The notes beneath the pieces were generated by a model, which worked only from the letters and a program-made list of their open reading frames with translations, was not told the origin of the DNA and made no database searches. The position numbers were made by a program, and so were the translations under genes. Positions 26,110 to 38,000 of a DNA stretch of 64,000 bases are shown here, piece after piece. Source of the DNA: Phoronis australis (Eukaryota > Phoronida > Phoronidae); NCBI GenBank assembly GCA_002633005.1, contig NMRA01000951.1:25947-89946 (forward strand). Direction: 5' to 3'. How positions within the stretch are numbered: position 1 is the stretch's first letter; each line of letters opens with the position of its first letter.

Positions 26110-26115
26110 AATAAA
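26110..26115 (+). terminator. candidate poly(A) signal for the coiled-coil gene
   Basis: AATAAA 379 bp past the stop at 25731, followed by a T/G-rich stretch with a GGGGGGG run near 26150, a reasonable downstream element. Confidence 0.6.
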
Positions 26116-26748
26116 CATATTTACTTTATGACCCTTGTCCTCATGGTCTTGGGGGGGTGATCTTCTGGTTTACTGGCCGACCTCATATTGGGCACCTCGT
26201 AGTAAACAAATCAAGCCAGAGATTGTATACAATATAAGGGCACTCATATAACCACTTAAGCTTGTGAAAAACTTGGTGTTCTTGGCTCTAAAAAGTATGA
26301 ATCACTCCATACTCACAATTAAGTTAATGGTCTCCTGCTAACATGTCTGTATTGGAAACTCTGTGATTGCACACGGGGAAGAACACTCAACTTGCAAATC
26401 TCAACTTTTAGACAAACAAGACTAAAATGTTAGTAAAGTTGTTAAGTTCACTTCTGCAACCAAATTCATACATCCCTGGTGAGACAAGTAGTTTTGTCTC
26501 AGCGCTTAAACTTGTCTTCCATCCATGTTCCCAAGGTGCACAAAGAATCACAGACTGTTACATCACTCATTGTCTGTAGTGCAACAAAGAGACTGCACTG
26601 GCAACACCACCTGATCTGACACTGATCAATAACAGATTATCAACTTCTGAACAAGCAGCCATGGAACTCAACACACTCTTGTTCAGTGAAACCCCTCTAG
26701 TACACGAGCACCACAAACAGAAATTATTCTATTCAGATTTTAAATTAA

Positions 26749-28824
26749 TCAGCTCACTTCAGTATTTTTGATGAGTTCAGTTTTAGTCTTACTATCAGTC
26801 CATCTGATATCACATTGAAAGTGTTCAGCGAACGCATCCACAAATGGTTGTATTGCATCCTCAACAGTCACTATGACGCCGGCTTCTTGGCTTAATGATG
26901 TCACACCTTTATCAGGTATACCGCAAGGTGTGATGTGCTGGTACCATGTGAGATCTGTGTTACAGTTGAGGGCTACTCCATGACTTGTGATGAAGCGCCG
27001 GGCGTGCACACCTGTAGTTCAAACAAGATATAAATCCGGTACAGGGACACGCTAGTGTCAGTACGCTAAATATAAAACTGGTACTGGGACAAGCTAGTGT
27101 CAGTAACCTAACTATAAATAAACTGCTACTGGGACAAGCCAGTGCCAGTAATCTAAGTATAAAACTGGTACTGAGACGAGCTAGTGTCAGCAGCCTAAAT
27201 ATAAATAAACTGGCACTGGTAAAAGCTAGTGTCAGTAACCAAAGTATTGCATAAAAAATTCTAAAATGAGTGTTAAGAAATGGACTCACTGCATGCATGT
27301 TGGAGTATGAAACTTTTTCAAATGATCTAGAGTCGGAGGAGTAATCTGAAAAAAATGAATGTACTTCATATTACCTATAGCTGCCAGTTTACGATCGTCG
27401 ACCCAGACTCCTGTGTCTTCCGTGGTCGTAGCCTCAACACCAAAGTGTACACACGCACTGATTAAGGTCTTCTCCAGGCTGGATATATACCATTTCATAC
27501 CTGTATAGACAAGTTATACCTATACAGACAAAGCCAGTTTATTTCTAAATGAATGAGTTTTACACAAAGCTTTAGACTTATTTTGTACTGTCCAAGTTGA
27601 AGATAAACCACTCATTTAAACATCACAATTAAATGCCTTCTAACAGCTGGTTCAGAATGATTTTGCCACAGATAAAGGGACATTTAAACTTTACAAATTT
27701 TGATTAATAAGTTTTTACAAAATTTGCAATTTTTATCAGAAGTTTATAGTATCAAAAATATGTGACCTACAGCAAGTGCGGTTATTTTACTTTATATTAA
27801 GCACTAAGAGAAGTTGCAGTAGTAAAGAAACAGTTTGAAACTACTACTGTGACATGATGCCTAAAACAACAGCTTTTACCAGTATTATTAACTTTCTGCT
27901 ATAACACTGAAGGTAAATCCAATTTTTAAATTTAGCATGAAAACATCCAAACAAAGAGCAACTACAATACTTTTTCTTAACACCAAAATGTGTACGAGTG
28001 CCTACAAGTGTCACTTCACAGTTTCTTGACAACATCCAACTCGGATCAACTCGGCCTATTTTCTTAGGCTTCTCAAATTGTTACTCAGCAGTGTTTCACA
28101 CCTGCGCATGTGCCATCTTCAATCCTTACAGCAAGTCATGTGACTTTCAAAATGGAGAATGCTGTTGAATGTGCCAGGATATCCCCATGAGAACAAGCTT
28201 AAAGAAGAATTAACAGAACATCCAAAGGTAGAATTGAGAATGACCGCCGCGAATGACTTTTACGATCTGCTGGGTTAAAGCAATGATTTCAGAGGTATCT
28301 TGACCACATTACGTAATGATTGAACTTACATGTGTGCAGATGTGAAACACAGCATTATGAGGTGTTCCAGATGTGACAAAGCAGTCCATTATCTCTAAGG
28401 TCTACCCAGGACAATGTTTCTACTTTTCAACGACTTCAGTGTTAGGAGTTTTATTTGGCCACAAACGATATATTATCTCTAATAAGCAACCTTTGACAAA
28501 GTGCGCCAGGTTAAGTACAGGATATGCCACCAGCTGGCCGGGTCCATGAAACGTGATCAAGCCCCCTCTTTGGGTGCTGTAGAACTCTGCCCCTAGTCCC
28601 TTCAGTCTCCTCTCCTCCTCGCCACTGTACTGCCCCCGTCTCTTCCCCACTGTGTACACAGCAGGGTGCTCCACCAACACCAGTATGTTGCCAGGGCGAT
28701 GAGTGACATGATCAGACAGCCAGTCCAAGTGCTGGCGTGCTAACCTCTCTTGGATGTGCAGTGATGGTAGATATCCCAGTCGGCCAAGGTGTACAACCGA
28801 CACCAAAGGTTTGGTCGAGACCAT
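26749..28824 (-). CDS. LIPT2: lipoyl(octanoyl) transferase 2, mitochondrial (LipB family), 3 exons
   Basis: Coding exons 28491-28824, 27375-27500 and 26749-27011 give 723 nt, or 240 aa (human LIPT2 is 231 aa). The enzyme moves octanoate from acyl carrier protein to lipoyl-domain lysines such as GCSH, the first step of lipoate synthesis in mitochondria. The LipB core is intact: RGGLITFHGPGQL, the lysine of DDRKLAAIG (Lys149), the TSHGVALN loop, and the nucleophile of ITPCGIPDKGVTSL (Cys183). The exon-1 donor is weak (AAAG|GTTGCT), but it is the only one that joins LAHFVKG to MKWYISSLE as the family requires. A TTTCAG acceptor ends at 28833, only 8 bp before the ATG, so a noncoding leader exon (or one adding a targeting peptide) is likely upstream. 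A 48-bp minisatellite fills intron 2. Confidence 0.95.
27030..27245. repeat. ~45-50-bp minisatellite in LIPT2 intron 2, 5 copies
   Basis: Units of the form AACTGGTACTGGGACAAGCTAGTGTCAGTAACCTAAATATAA occur five times with 4-nt insertions (TAAA) in some copies. The array starts about 20 bp from the exon-3 acceptor at 27012. Confidence 0.85.
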
Positions 28825-31094
28825 TGGTAAATCTGAAATAATGAGCAAAACACTGATACAATTTTTGACTACTTCAAACATTCTTTCCTATACCTAACAC
28901 AATCATAAGTATACAGTGTAACACTCGATCCTACACTTGAAAATGAATTCATAACTGTGCCTTTTCATCTCAAGCCACAGCAACAAATTCTTCAGCCAGT
29001 GGAGGTTTAGAGTAAAACCTGTGTGAAAATTAAAGACTTCACCAGTGACCTGTACATGAAGCTTATTTGTATACAAGCTGTTTTGGGGTTAAGATTTCTT
29101 GAGCAGTTTATATGACAAAACTCATTAAACCTTTCTAGATGAAATCAAAAGACTCGCACCATTCAACCAAAGACAGATGATAAAATATCATTCTTGATAG
29201 CTTCAATTTAGTCAGAAAATTTGCTATTCGACTGAAAAGTTCAGCTTGATCATCTGAGCTACAAGTACATGTAGTGCATCACAGCATATCAGAAAGTTGC
29301 CGGTTTGTCGCGTAAAATCACGACGTCGATAACGCCGTCCATCCGTAATTCATCGGTAATTTCCTTACCGTCCTTGACCTCTAACCAACACAGTTAGAAG
29401 TGTGTTTGGGCTTTTTGGGAACATTTTTGTGCTTTGACAGCGAATTTCTTGCGAACTCGCTGGAGCAGACACCGTGAATGGTATTATAAGAAAGAACAAT
29501 TTCTCATGGCTTGTTGAACCCCTGTTTTGTGTAAATTTATTTAGTTATGTGTTTGCTATGGACGGCTGAAGTGAAGCACCCGTGGAATTTCTAGTCCCGA
29601 GTGTCATACCTTGTAGTATTATATGTAGTGTATTGGGGACGATCAGCTGAGGGCGTCTGTGGCTGGCACAGGCTACCGGAGTACTGCTGTATTGGGCAAG
29701 TGCAGAAAAACGATCTGATTATACGAATAATGCAAAACATGTACATATATTAAACCTAAGCATAATGTGGCAAAAATTCAGTGAGCACCTCACTGTCTAA
29801 TACTACAGGATGAAAAAAAACAGCACAGAAGCCAGACAAAACTCGTACCCTGCAGCTCACATCTCCATATTGAAATTTTAGCATAGCGCCATCTGGAGAT
29901 CCACTGCTTCACAGCACGCGGGATAAGCAGAGCGGTATGCTCGTAGGCTACCGCAAAACTACTAGAATACAACATTCGTACGTAGGTTTACGTCACAGCT
30001 AGACTATACGGCGTTCAGTTTGACGGTCCCGTTTCAGCTGCGCCAGGTGCAACCAAAGAAACCTAGTGATGGACGAAAACTAGCCAGTTCACCTCAAGCT
30101 CAGATCAGCTCTAGGCCCACTACCCGTGAGAGCGCGGAACATTTCGGAGATCAGTAGCCAATATAACCATGACCACACCAGTGTCTACATCAACACACAT
30201 GCACTGCTCAGTGTGTGTGAACTTGGAATCTTGCTAAATCTCAAGATCGCGACTGCGTGCACTGAATTGTTCCCGTGCACCCAAATACGTCATTCGCTTA
30301 GGGCAACGTTTCACTTTTTTTTTGTCAGATGTTTTTCAAACGTCGAGTTAAGTTGCAAAATTTGGGTTGCAAACAAAAAGTGGAGAGAATTTGCACTCCG
30401 AGTTAGTTTGGATCTTTAACGACTTTGATGACAGCCAGTAGCAGGTCAGACCTAGGAAAATCATGAATACTTTTTCAACGGGCATTTTCTCAATTTTCAC
30501 ATCACAAACGTAGCTACTCGAATGCACGTGTCAGTTAGGGAGCACTGATTCAACTTTCACGTCGGCAACTTGCCTTGCGCTTTAGGGCCTTTCAAAGGCG
30601 GTCCTGAAGAATAGTAATATCGGACCTGCATGAACGAACTCACTTTTGCGATCTGAAATTTGTCAGTATTTAACACTGCAGGTAAGAGCATAATCTAAAC
30701 ATTTTCTCGGTGATCTCAAAAATCAATTTTGGAGCGTAGAAATGGCTGGATTTTGAAAATGCGACCTGGGATTTTGGCTAGGTCGCAAAATGCGACCTGG
30801 CGATTTGAATAGCGTCGAGCCCTGAATATGACAAAGAATGATGGCGATCTACAAAACAAATAAAACATCTGTGACTTATGAGTAGATCTACGCTAGCTAA
30901 AGACTGTAATAAACTAATGACAAACTGAACTGTGTGCTTAAACTAACAGCATACATGAATCTAATGTACCTATATAGAACTAGAAGTGTTCACAGGCACT
31001 GTGGGCTGGAGGCTGCCATATTGAGAGCAGCCAGCGCCATCTATAGGGGAACATAGTGAGCCCTCTAGTGGCAGTACCAATATTGTCTACACGT

Positions 31095-31498
31095 CAGGGC
31101 CCGGTCGCTAATCTTTGTACTCGAAACGAACTCGAAACTATTTTTGGCAATGTCTCTGCTCCTTTTGTGCGAACTTAAGATAATTGGTTATCAGACTGTG
31201 CTCGAATACATTATAGTTTATGTTTAGGAGTTTCTAGTTCAAGATTGCCCTTGAAGACCCTTATATCATTCGTGCTACAAACTCGAGTAAAAACTCGAAA
31301 TTTCGAGTTCAAACTCGAACTTATTGCTTTAATATTGGGTTTACAAACTGTGAACTAAGAGCAATAAATTATCTACGTAAGTTATTGTGTACTCGAGCAT
31401 AGAATAATAGACACTTATCTTGAGTTCGCCCAAAAGTAGAGTAGAAAATGCCAAACCTAATTTCGAGTTCCATTTCGAGTATTGGAGATCGGCCCCAG
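31095..31498. mobile_element. ACTCGA-type inverted-repeat element, copy A (404 bp)
   Basis: The left end CAGGGCCCGGTCGCTAATCT and the reverse complement of the right end, CTGGGGCCGATCTCCAATAC, align with each other. The interior is full of ACTCGA/TCGAGT, including a perfect ACTCGAAATTTCGAGT palindrome. It has no coding capacity, so it is a non-autonomous DNA-transposon-like unit. Two more copies are in this window. Confidence 0.7.
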
Positions 31499-33379
31499 GT
31501 TTACGTTGATAAAAATTTGCTCTAACTTGATCAAATTACATGTACCAATCCTTTTTAGAGTGGGTATCTTGTTCACCAAACAATAATTGATTAAACGGCA
31601 CATAGGCCTATTACTCCGATTCTTTGACACAATTTAATCTAAACCGGGAGAAGGTGATCATCTGAGGCTAATAATTATAAAAATTCTTTACACTGAATAA
31701 AAAAATTCACCTCAGTAATTGTTGGAATATTCAGTTTCAAGTTCACACATACGCGATCTTGAGCTTAAGCAGGATTCCACGTACGTTCACGCATAGCAGC
31801 ACCGGCCTCTGCCGGCCGGTCCCGGCGATCCAAATGACAGTCGAGAAAGCCGGACACGGACTGAACGGGTAAAACAAAACTTTATTTGAAATCGGTATGG
31901 TGAAACATTAGAATAAGCTAATGAACTATAAACGGCAAATTAGACTGAAAAACTACAAAGTTAGACCACTCAGGTTTGTGAATTATACGAAAGCAATAGT
32001 CTTCAGTTGATCTGTGTAAAATATTGGTACCCTATGCATACTTTTTCCAAATAATTAATTCCAAGAACAGCATTTCTTTTAATTCAGTTATTAGGAAAGC
32101 ATTATTGATGAAAAGAGAACCTCCGTGTGTCGGGCTACCAGGAGCATGATTTTGGTGACTATGTTACACCATAGCTGATACTATAGTCTATGGTTTCACA
32201 TTTCTAACAGATTAAGATGCTCAAGCACTGGCACTCAAACACAAAAATTTTCACCGCATTTATGCACGCCCTTAAAATAACTGTGATTTGAGGTGATCTG
32301 GAACTATTTTTTTAATGTTTTTTCATGGGAGTCGGACGAGGGATGTGCAGACCCACATTTTCCAAAAAGGTTCGTAACTTTCCCTAGAATTCATAAACAA
32401 TCGTTGATACGGAATGCTGTTACAAAGTACTCTAAGGATATTAATTTAACATCTTGACACCCAGTTTAATGAAGTAAAGAGTGAGGGCTTTCTCTTCATC
32501 AAGTCGTGGAAACAGTCCATCGTCAGACGCGCCTCTAAATTCCAGCTTCGATCACCTAAACTGCTGTCTTGGACTAACAAACACCAAACTCTCGGAGCAA
32601 ATTCAACGCACATGCACCGAAACTACTCGATCTGTGCCCGTCACGGTGATTAAACTCCATATACTCATGTCCTCAAGCGTAGGTGCGCCTGTTGTCTGTA
32701 GTGGCGTAGATATGGAATTTGAACCTACGTAGATATATTGTTTGCTGGTCCGGAACCGGGGTTTAGGGAATCGTAGCTGGAATTTAGGGGCGGTCCATGG
32801 AATCATTTGCACCTCCAGAATAATAGAAAACAAGACATAGATATACTTTGCGACAGACTGAACATAACAGAAAACAAAATAAACTTATGCACGATATTAT
32901 TAATATTAAAATTACAAACTACCTCATCAACAAAGGTGAAATAATTTCTTCCGACCAGAACAAGTTGGGACAGTGCCAAGGAAGTTGGATTATTTTGGAC
33001 CGTCTCGCAACCTGCCTCCATCACAATCTGGTGAACTATTCGAAAACAAGCCAATTTGGTAAAACATTCTCCCCGTACGATTTGATGCTTATTTCAACTA
33101 TTCAAAGTGTAATTTTTGAGACAGACAGTGCTGTTACTGCCGCAACCGTGACACTCGCACCACTGAGTGTTGGCCTGGACACCGCGCCTCCACCTGGACA
33201 TATCGGGTGGCTGGTATTTCATTAATTGTAAACACTCTCTCGCCACTTATGAGAGGGATTGAACTGATGCTTCTGGGCCATTGTTTCCCCATTGTGCTTG
33301 GCTTTTCCTTTTCGGGTAAGTGTATCCGCCAACTATGCAAGACATCGGGTGCAGGCATTGGAACAGGCCAGCCACTGAG

Positions 33380-33505
33380 GTGCATGGGCGGCACGTACAG
33401 TACTGAAAAAGTNCGCCTATATACCATGTGCGAGGTAGCATTGAAAAAAGTGGGAGGCTGTAGGCCCCCCCAGCCCCCTATGGTCGGCGTCGCCGGCTTG
33501 AGGTG
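33380..33505. mobile_element. diverged GGGCGGC-ended miniature element
   Basis: It reads CATGGGCGGCACGTACAGTA, then CTGAAAAAGT, and later TTGAAAAAAGTGGGAGGCTG, the same order of motifs as the exact element at 45950-46010, but duplicated inside and decayed. It contains an ambiguous base at 33413. Boundaries are approximate. Confidence 0.45.
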
Positions 33506-33568
33506 TCCATGCAGTTCCTCCTCGATTACTTGTGGACGGTTTAGTACTCACCAGGTTACTCCACACCA

Positions 33569-33975
33569 AAGGCCAGTTATTTAATCTTTGTACTAGGCGA
33601 AATAGTACTCAAAAATATTTGCGGCATTTTCTGTTCTACTGCAACACGACTCTGGATAACATCCGAGTCTAATAATGTGTGTTCGAGTAAATTAAGGTTT
33701 ACGCAGATGGGTGTCCACTCCAAGTTTTCACTTGATGACGCCCCCTCCCCCTTTTTAGCTACAAAATCGAGTAAAGTCTCGAGATTTCGGGCAAGTTAGA
33801 CATCCAGTCCAAACTCGAACTTATATGTTTAGTGCTAGGGTCAGAGCAAGCTAGAATTAGGCAGTTATCCAAGTAAACAATAATGCGCCCGAGCACATTG
33901 TCGATATCTTGAGTTTCCAAGCAGTGCCTACAAAAGCAGTAAAGTTAGATTATGGAGATTACATAGCGAGCCCAG
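33569..33975. mobile_element. ACTCGA-type inverted-repeat element, copy B
   Basis: The left end (AGGCCAGTTATTTAATCTTT then GTACT) shares AATCTTTGTACT with copy A. The right end ...GCGAGCCCAGGTT matches the right ends of copies A and C. The inside carries TCGAGTAAA, TCTCGAGATTTCG and CAAACTCGAACTTAT, as copy A does. Confidence 0.65.
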
Positions 33976-34760
33976 GTTAGAAAAGTCAGAGGTACACACA
34001 TGTAAGGAACACCGCAGACGGTGAGTAATTACGAGCTCACTTGACTTGTGCCTCAAATGAAATAAAACTTAGCTGAGCTCGACACAGGCGTAAAGACCTA
34101 AAAACTGCAGGCTAGTTCATTTGATTGTTCTTAAACCTTTTCGTAATTTGTCGAAACGTCGTTACTATAATTGTTAATCACTTGACCTAGAATCAGTCGA
34201 GATGTGTCGCATGTGACCATCTAAATCAACACGGTCAAAAATGCTCCTCTTAAGATTTAACAGAATACGCAATACGTTGAATGATTAAATAACACCAGAA
34301 AAAGATTTGAATTGTCACTATTTTCTGTTTTCACTGTCTAAACATTTCCGCCAACGAGTAAATATGTTAGGGTCCCTTTGACGCCGCGGGTCCCTACTGG
34401 GCCTCAGAAATGGTAAATCCAAGCACATACAACTTTTCATAAGTCCATTTTGGCTAGAGTAAAAAAATACTTACGTCTATAATAATTAATTATAAAATAT
34501 CCGTGCCACAAATTATGATCCACGACAACCTTATCAACCTGACAGTTGTTTTTTCAACACCCTCATCTCGCCAGTGATCATGCAGTGATAGATTAAGTAA
34601 GAGGTAGACAGTTTTATCCAAAAGCTTGTTTTCGTGCTTACTAATAACCTTGCCTTCATACTTTGAGACGCTTAAATTATAGCGAGTGTTAATTTTGTTC
34701 TTATTGAGAATATTTCGATACATTATATTGTAATGTAACAGCTGCTTCGGGAACACCGGC

Positions 34761-34766
34761 TTTATT
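34761..34766 (-). terminator. candidate poly(A) signal for the NTase-TPR gene
   Basis: Minus-strand AATAAA 299 bp past the stop at 35065. Between them lies a 15-bp tandem repeat that would be in the 3' UTR. Confidence 0.5.
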
Positions 34767-34819
34767 TCTTGGTCATTCGATACAAAATATCAACTAGTAC
34801 GTTATTGCTGCTTGCAGAT

Positions 34820-34892
34820 ATTAGATGGACGCTGATTAGATGAACGTTCATTAGATGAACGTTCATTAGATGAACGTTCATTAGATTAACGC
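34820..34892. repeat. 15-bp tandem repeat with a palindromic core
   Basis: ATTAGATGAACGTTC repeats with exactly 15-bp spacing (starts near 34820, 34835, 34850, 34865 and 34880; the first and last copies are diverged). GAACGTTC in each unit is self-complementary. It lies in the putative 3' UTR of the NTase-TPR gene. Confidence 0.85.
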
Positions 34893-35064
34893 CATGATCT
34901 TAATTCATCAGAATTGTTTCAAAACACTGTACAACTTGTACGTTTTTCATCTGCCAAGTCACTGTCGTTGTACAACAAACAGCTTCTCATACTACTGATA
35001 TTAAATGTTGACGACATCCTATTGATAAAAGCACTTTTCTTACTATATGCACAATTACCCTTTT

Positions 35065-38000
35065 TTAGTTTCTGTGAAATGTCTGCATCGATAACCTTCC
35101 TAACATTTTCTGCCAATCTAGTTTGTATTTTTCACTCAGTACAGTATCCCCTTTTTGTTTGTATGCGTCGCTTAATTGAAGTAGCATCGTCGCATTTTCA
35201 TCGTTGTCAGTGATGCAACCCATTCTTGTTTTCATTTCGAAAGCTTCTGTGTAATGCCGAAGCGCCACATCTAAGTTATTTTCATTGAGGTAAAGTGCAC
35301 CAATTGTCCTTAAGGTGTCAGCAGTGTACGGATGATCACGTCCTTTGTCTAATCTTCTCCGCATGCTCAACGCTTCCTCACAGTGGGTGAGTGCCATGTT
35401 GCCATTACCTTTCTCTTGGTAACACAAACCCAGGTTGGTCAAAGATAGTGCAGTACACTCGTGGACACCAGAATTTAATCTCTTATTCATTTCAAGTGAA
35501 TCCTCAGCCATGTGTAACCCCAGATCAAAATCCTTCCCACGTTTACAATGTAAAAGTCCAAGATTTCCCAACGTTTCTGCTTTACTTGGATGGTCCTTCT
35601 CACCAACTATCCTCTCGATCATGCTCAAAGACTTGGAGCAGTAACTAAACGCCTCATCTATTTCTCCGATCTTGAGATAAACTTCTCCAATGTTGTTCAT
35701 TGCGTTCGCAACACCTAGATCGTCTTTGTCGCGAAAGAACACTTTCATCAATTTCAGGTATTCAGAATTGTGCATCAAAGCCTTTTGATACAACCCCATG
35801 TTTTTACACAACCAACCCAGATCACAGTAAGCACTGGCAACAAAAGGATGAGAACTGTAAACGTCTTTTATGATTTTCAAGGAATCTGTCTTAAATTGTA
35901 GTGCCAAATCTAGCTTACCCATTTCGTTATAAACATCTCCAATGTCACTCATGATTGTTCCCAGGGCAGGGTGGTCAGCATCTCCACAGACCTTTTTCCA
36001 CACACTCAAGGAATCCTGATAGTACCGTAGTGCTAACTCAGTCTTTCCCAATTTACTGTACACCTTACCTATATCGTGCAACGTGGATGCTATCTGTGGA
36101 TGCTTTCTATTCTCGTAGAAACGCTCCCATGTGCTTAGCGCCTCTTGGTGGTGTAGCAACGCTACCTCGTACTTACCGAGTTTACTGTATAAAATTGCAA
36201 TGTTATTCAAACTTGCAGCTATATCAGGGTGACTTCTGTGACCATGAATCTTCTTCTTCATAGAGACGGATTCTTGATAGTATTCTAGCGCAAGCTCGTG
36301 CCTAGTCATGTTGTCATATACATTCCCAATGTTATTCAAGCACGATGCAATGTCAGGATGGTTGATATTTCGATGGATTTTCTTCATCATATTCAGCGAT
36401 TCTTGATAGTATTGCAAAGCTAACTCATTTTCTTTCAAATCATCATAGACACTTCCTATGTTACTCAGACACAATGCAATGTCATGGTGGTCTTGATAAC
36501 CATGTATTTTCCTCCACAATCCTAGCGCGTCCTGAAAATATCGTAGCGCCTTTCCTGGCCTTTCAGCTTGGACGTACAAGCTACCAATATTATGCAAACC
36601 CGACGCAACATCTTGGTGATCTACATTTCCGTAAATTGCTTTAGTCATAGAAAGCGAACCTTCAAGATGTTTCAAAGCCAAGTCGTACTCTTCCATATCA
36701 CCATAAACATTTCCAATATTATTCAAGCTTGACGAAATATCAAGATGATTTGCATCACCATACAGTCTTTTCTGCATAGCCAAAGAGGTTTGATAATACT
36801 GTAAGGCGGACTTCAGCTCTCCCATTTCATAATAAACATTCCCGATATTCGTCATACAAGACGCAATTTCATAATGATCCACGTCTCCATGAATTCTTTT
36901 TCTCATACCCAATAACCTCAGATGGTATTTTAAGGCTACGTCAATCTTGCCCACTTTGTTGCACAAAAAGCCAATATTGTTCAAGCTTGAAGCCATCTTT
37001 GGATGATCTTTATCAAAATAGATTCGCTCTCTCATACAGAAGGCCTGTTCATAGAATTCAAATGCCAGCTGGTATTTACATGTAACATTGTACACACTTC
37101 CGAGATTGTTCAGGCACGAGGCTATTTCAGGATGATCTTCTTTACCATGAACTCTTTGCCTTAGTTCCAACGCCTCTCGGTAGTATCGCAATGCTTCGAC
37201 ATAGTTACCCATATTGTGACAAGCAACCCCCTTACTGTTCAAGCATGTGGCGATGCCAGGATGATCCTCGTCACCAAAGATCCTCTTGTGCATGTCCAAA
37301 GATGACTGATAGTAACTCAGAGCTATCTTTTGTTGGGTCAAACTATCGTACACATTTCCGACATTAATAAGGCACAGCACAATATCGGGATGATCACTGT
37401 TACAATAGATTCTCTTCCTCATATTCAAACAGTCAAGATAGTACTGCAGTGCTAATTGGTGTTTACTCATTCCAAGATAAGCACTTCCGCAATAATTCAA
37501 GCATGCTGCGATGTCCCGATGGTCCTTGTCTCCATGTAATTTCTTCACCATACGCAATGAGTCTTCATGGTACTTTAGGGCGGAGACGTAATTACCCAAC
37601 TCCTGATATGCCGAGCCGATCAGATTAAGGATATAAGCTACATCACTATGCTCGTCACCACGCTCATTTTTCACCACATCAAGTGATTCTTTAAAGTAAA
37701 TAAGCCCGAGCTTGGGTTTTCCTAAACGTGTGTTTGCTTTTCCAATATCTGCTTTACGTTTCGCGACAGACATTAGATTTTCAGATTCAAACTCCGCCTT
37801 CGTTACGTCAGCGACATCTGCAATTCCAATGGAGAGCGACTTGCTAATCTGTTCACTAATCAAACTATCGATGATTTCAGAAGACACGTCATCACCAGTG
37901 TTGCATCGCCATTTTCCTATACTTAAGGAGTGTGTGAAGTACTTCAGCGCCTCCGTGTATTGCTCCTCCAACATATATGTCTTCCCTATCAAAGTCAAGC

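Larger units (their letters stand above)
28833..34760. other. gene-poor intergenic region
   Basis: About 6 kb with no exon I can defend. It presumably holds the LIPT2 promoter and leader exon near its left end. It contains two ACTCGA-type inverted-repeat elements (31095-31498, 33569-33975), a GC-rich stretch with CCGGCCTCTGCCGGCCGG near 31801, a GCGACCTGG repeat pair near 30760-30800, and a diverged GGGCGGC element near 33380-33500 with a single N at 33413. The short open frames show no family motif. Confidence 0.5.

Noticed and set aside
32481-33584. Cluster of overlapping frames on both strands
   Set aside because: None resembles a protein family, and part is the GGGCGGC miniature element with an ambiguous base.
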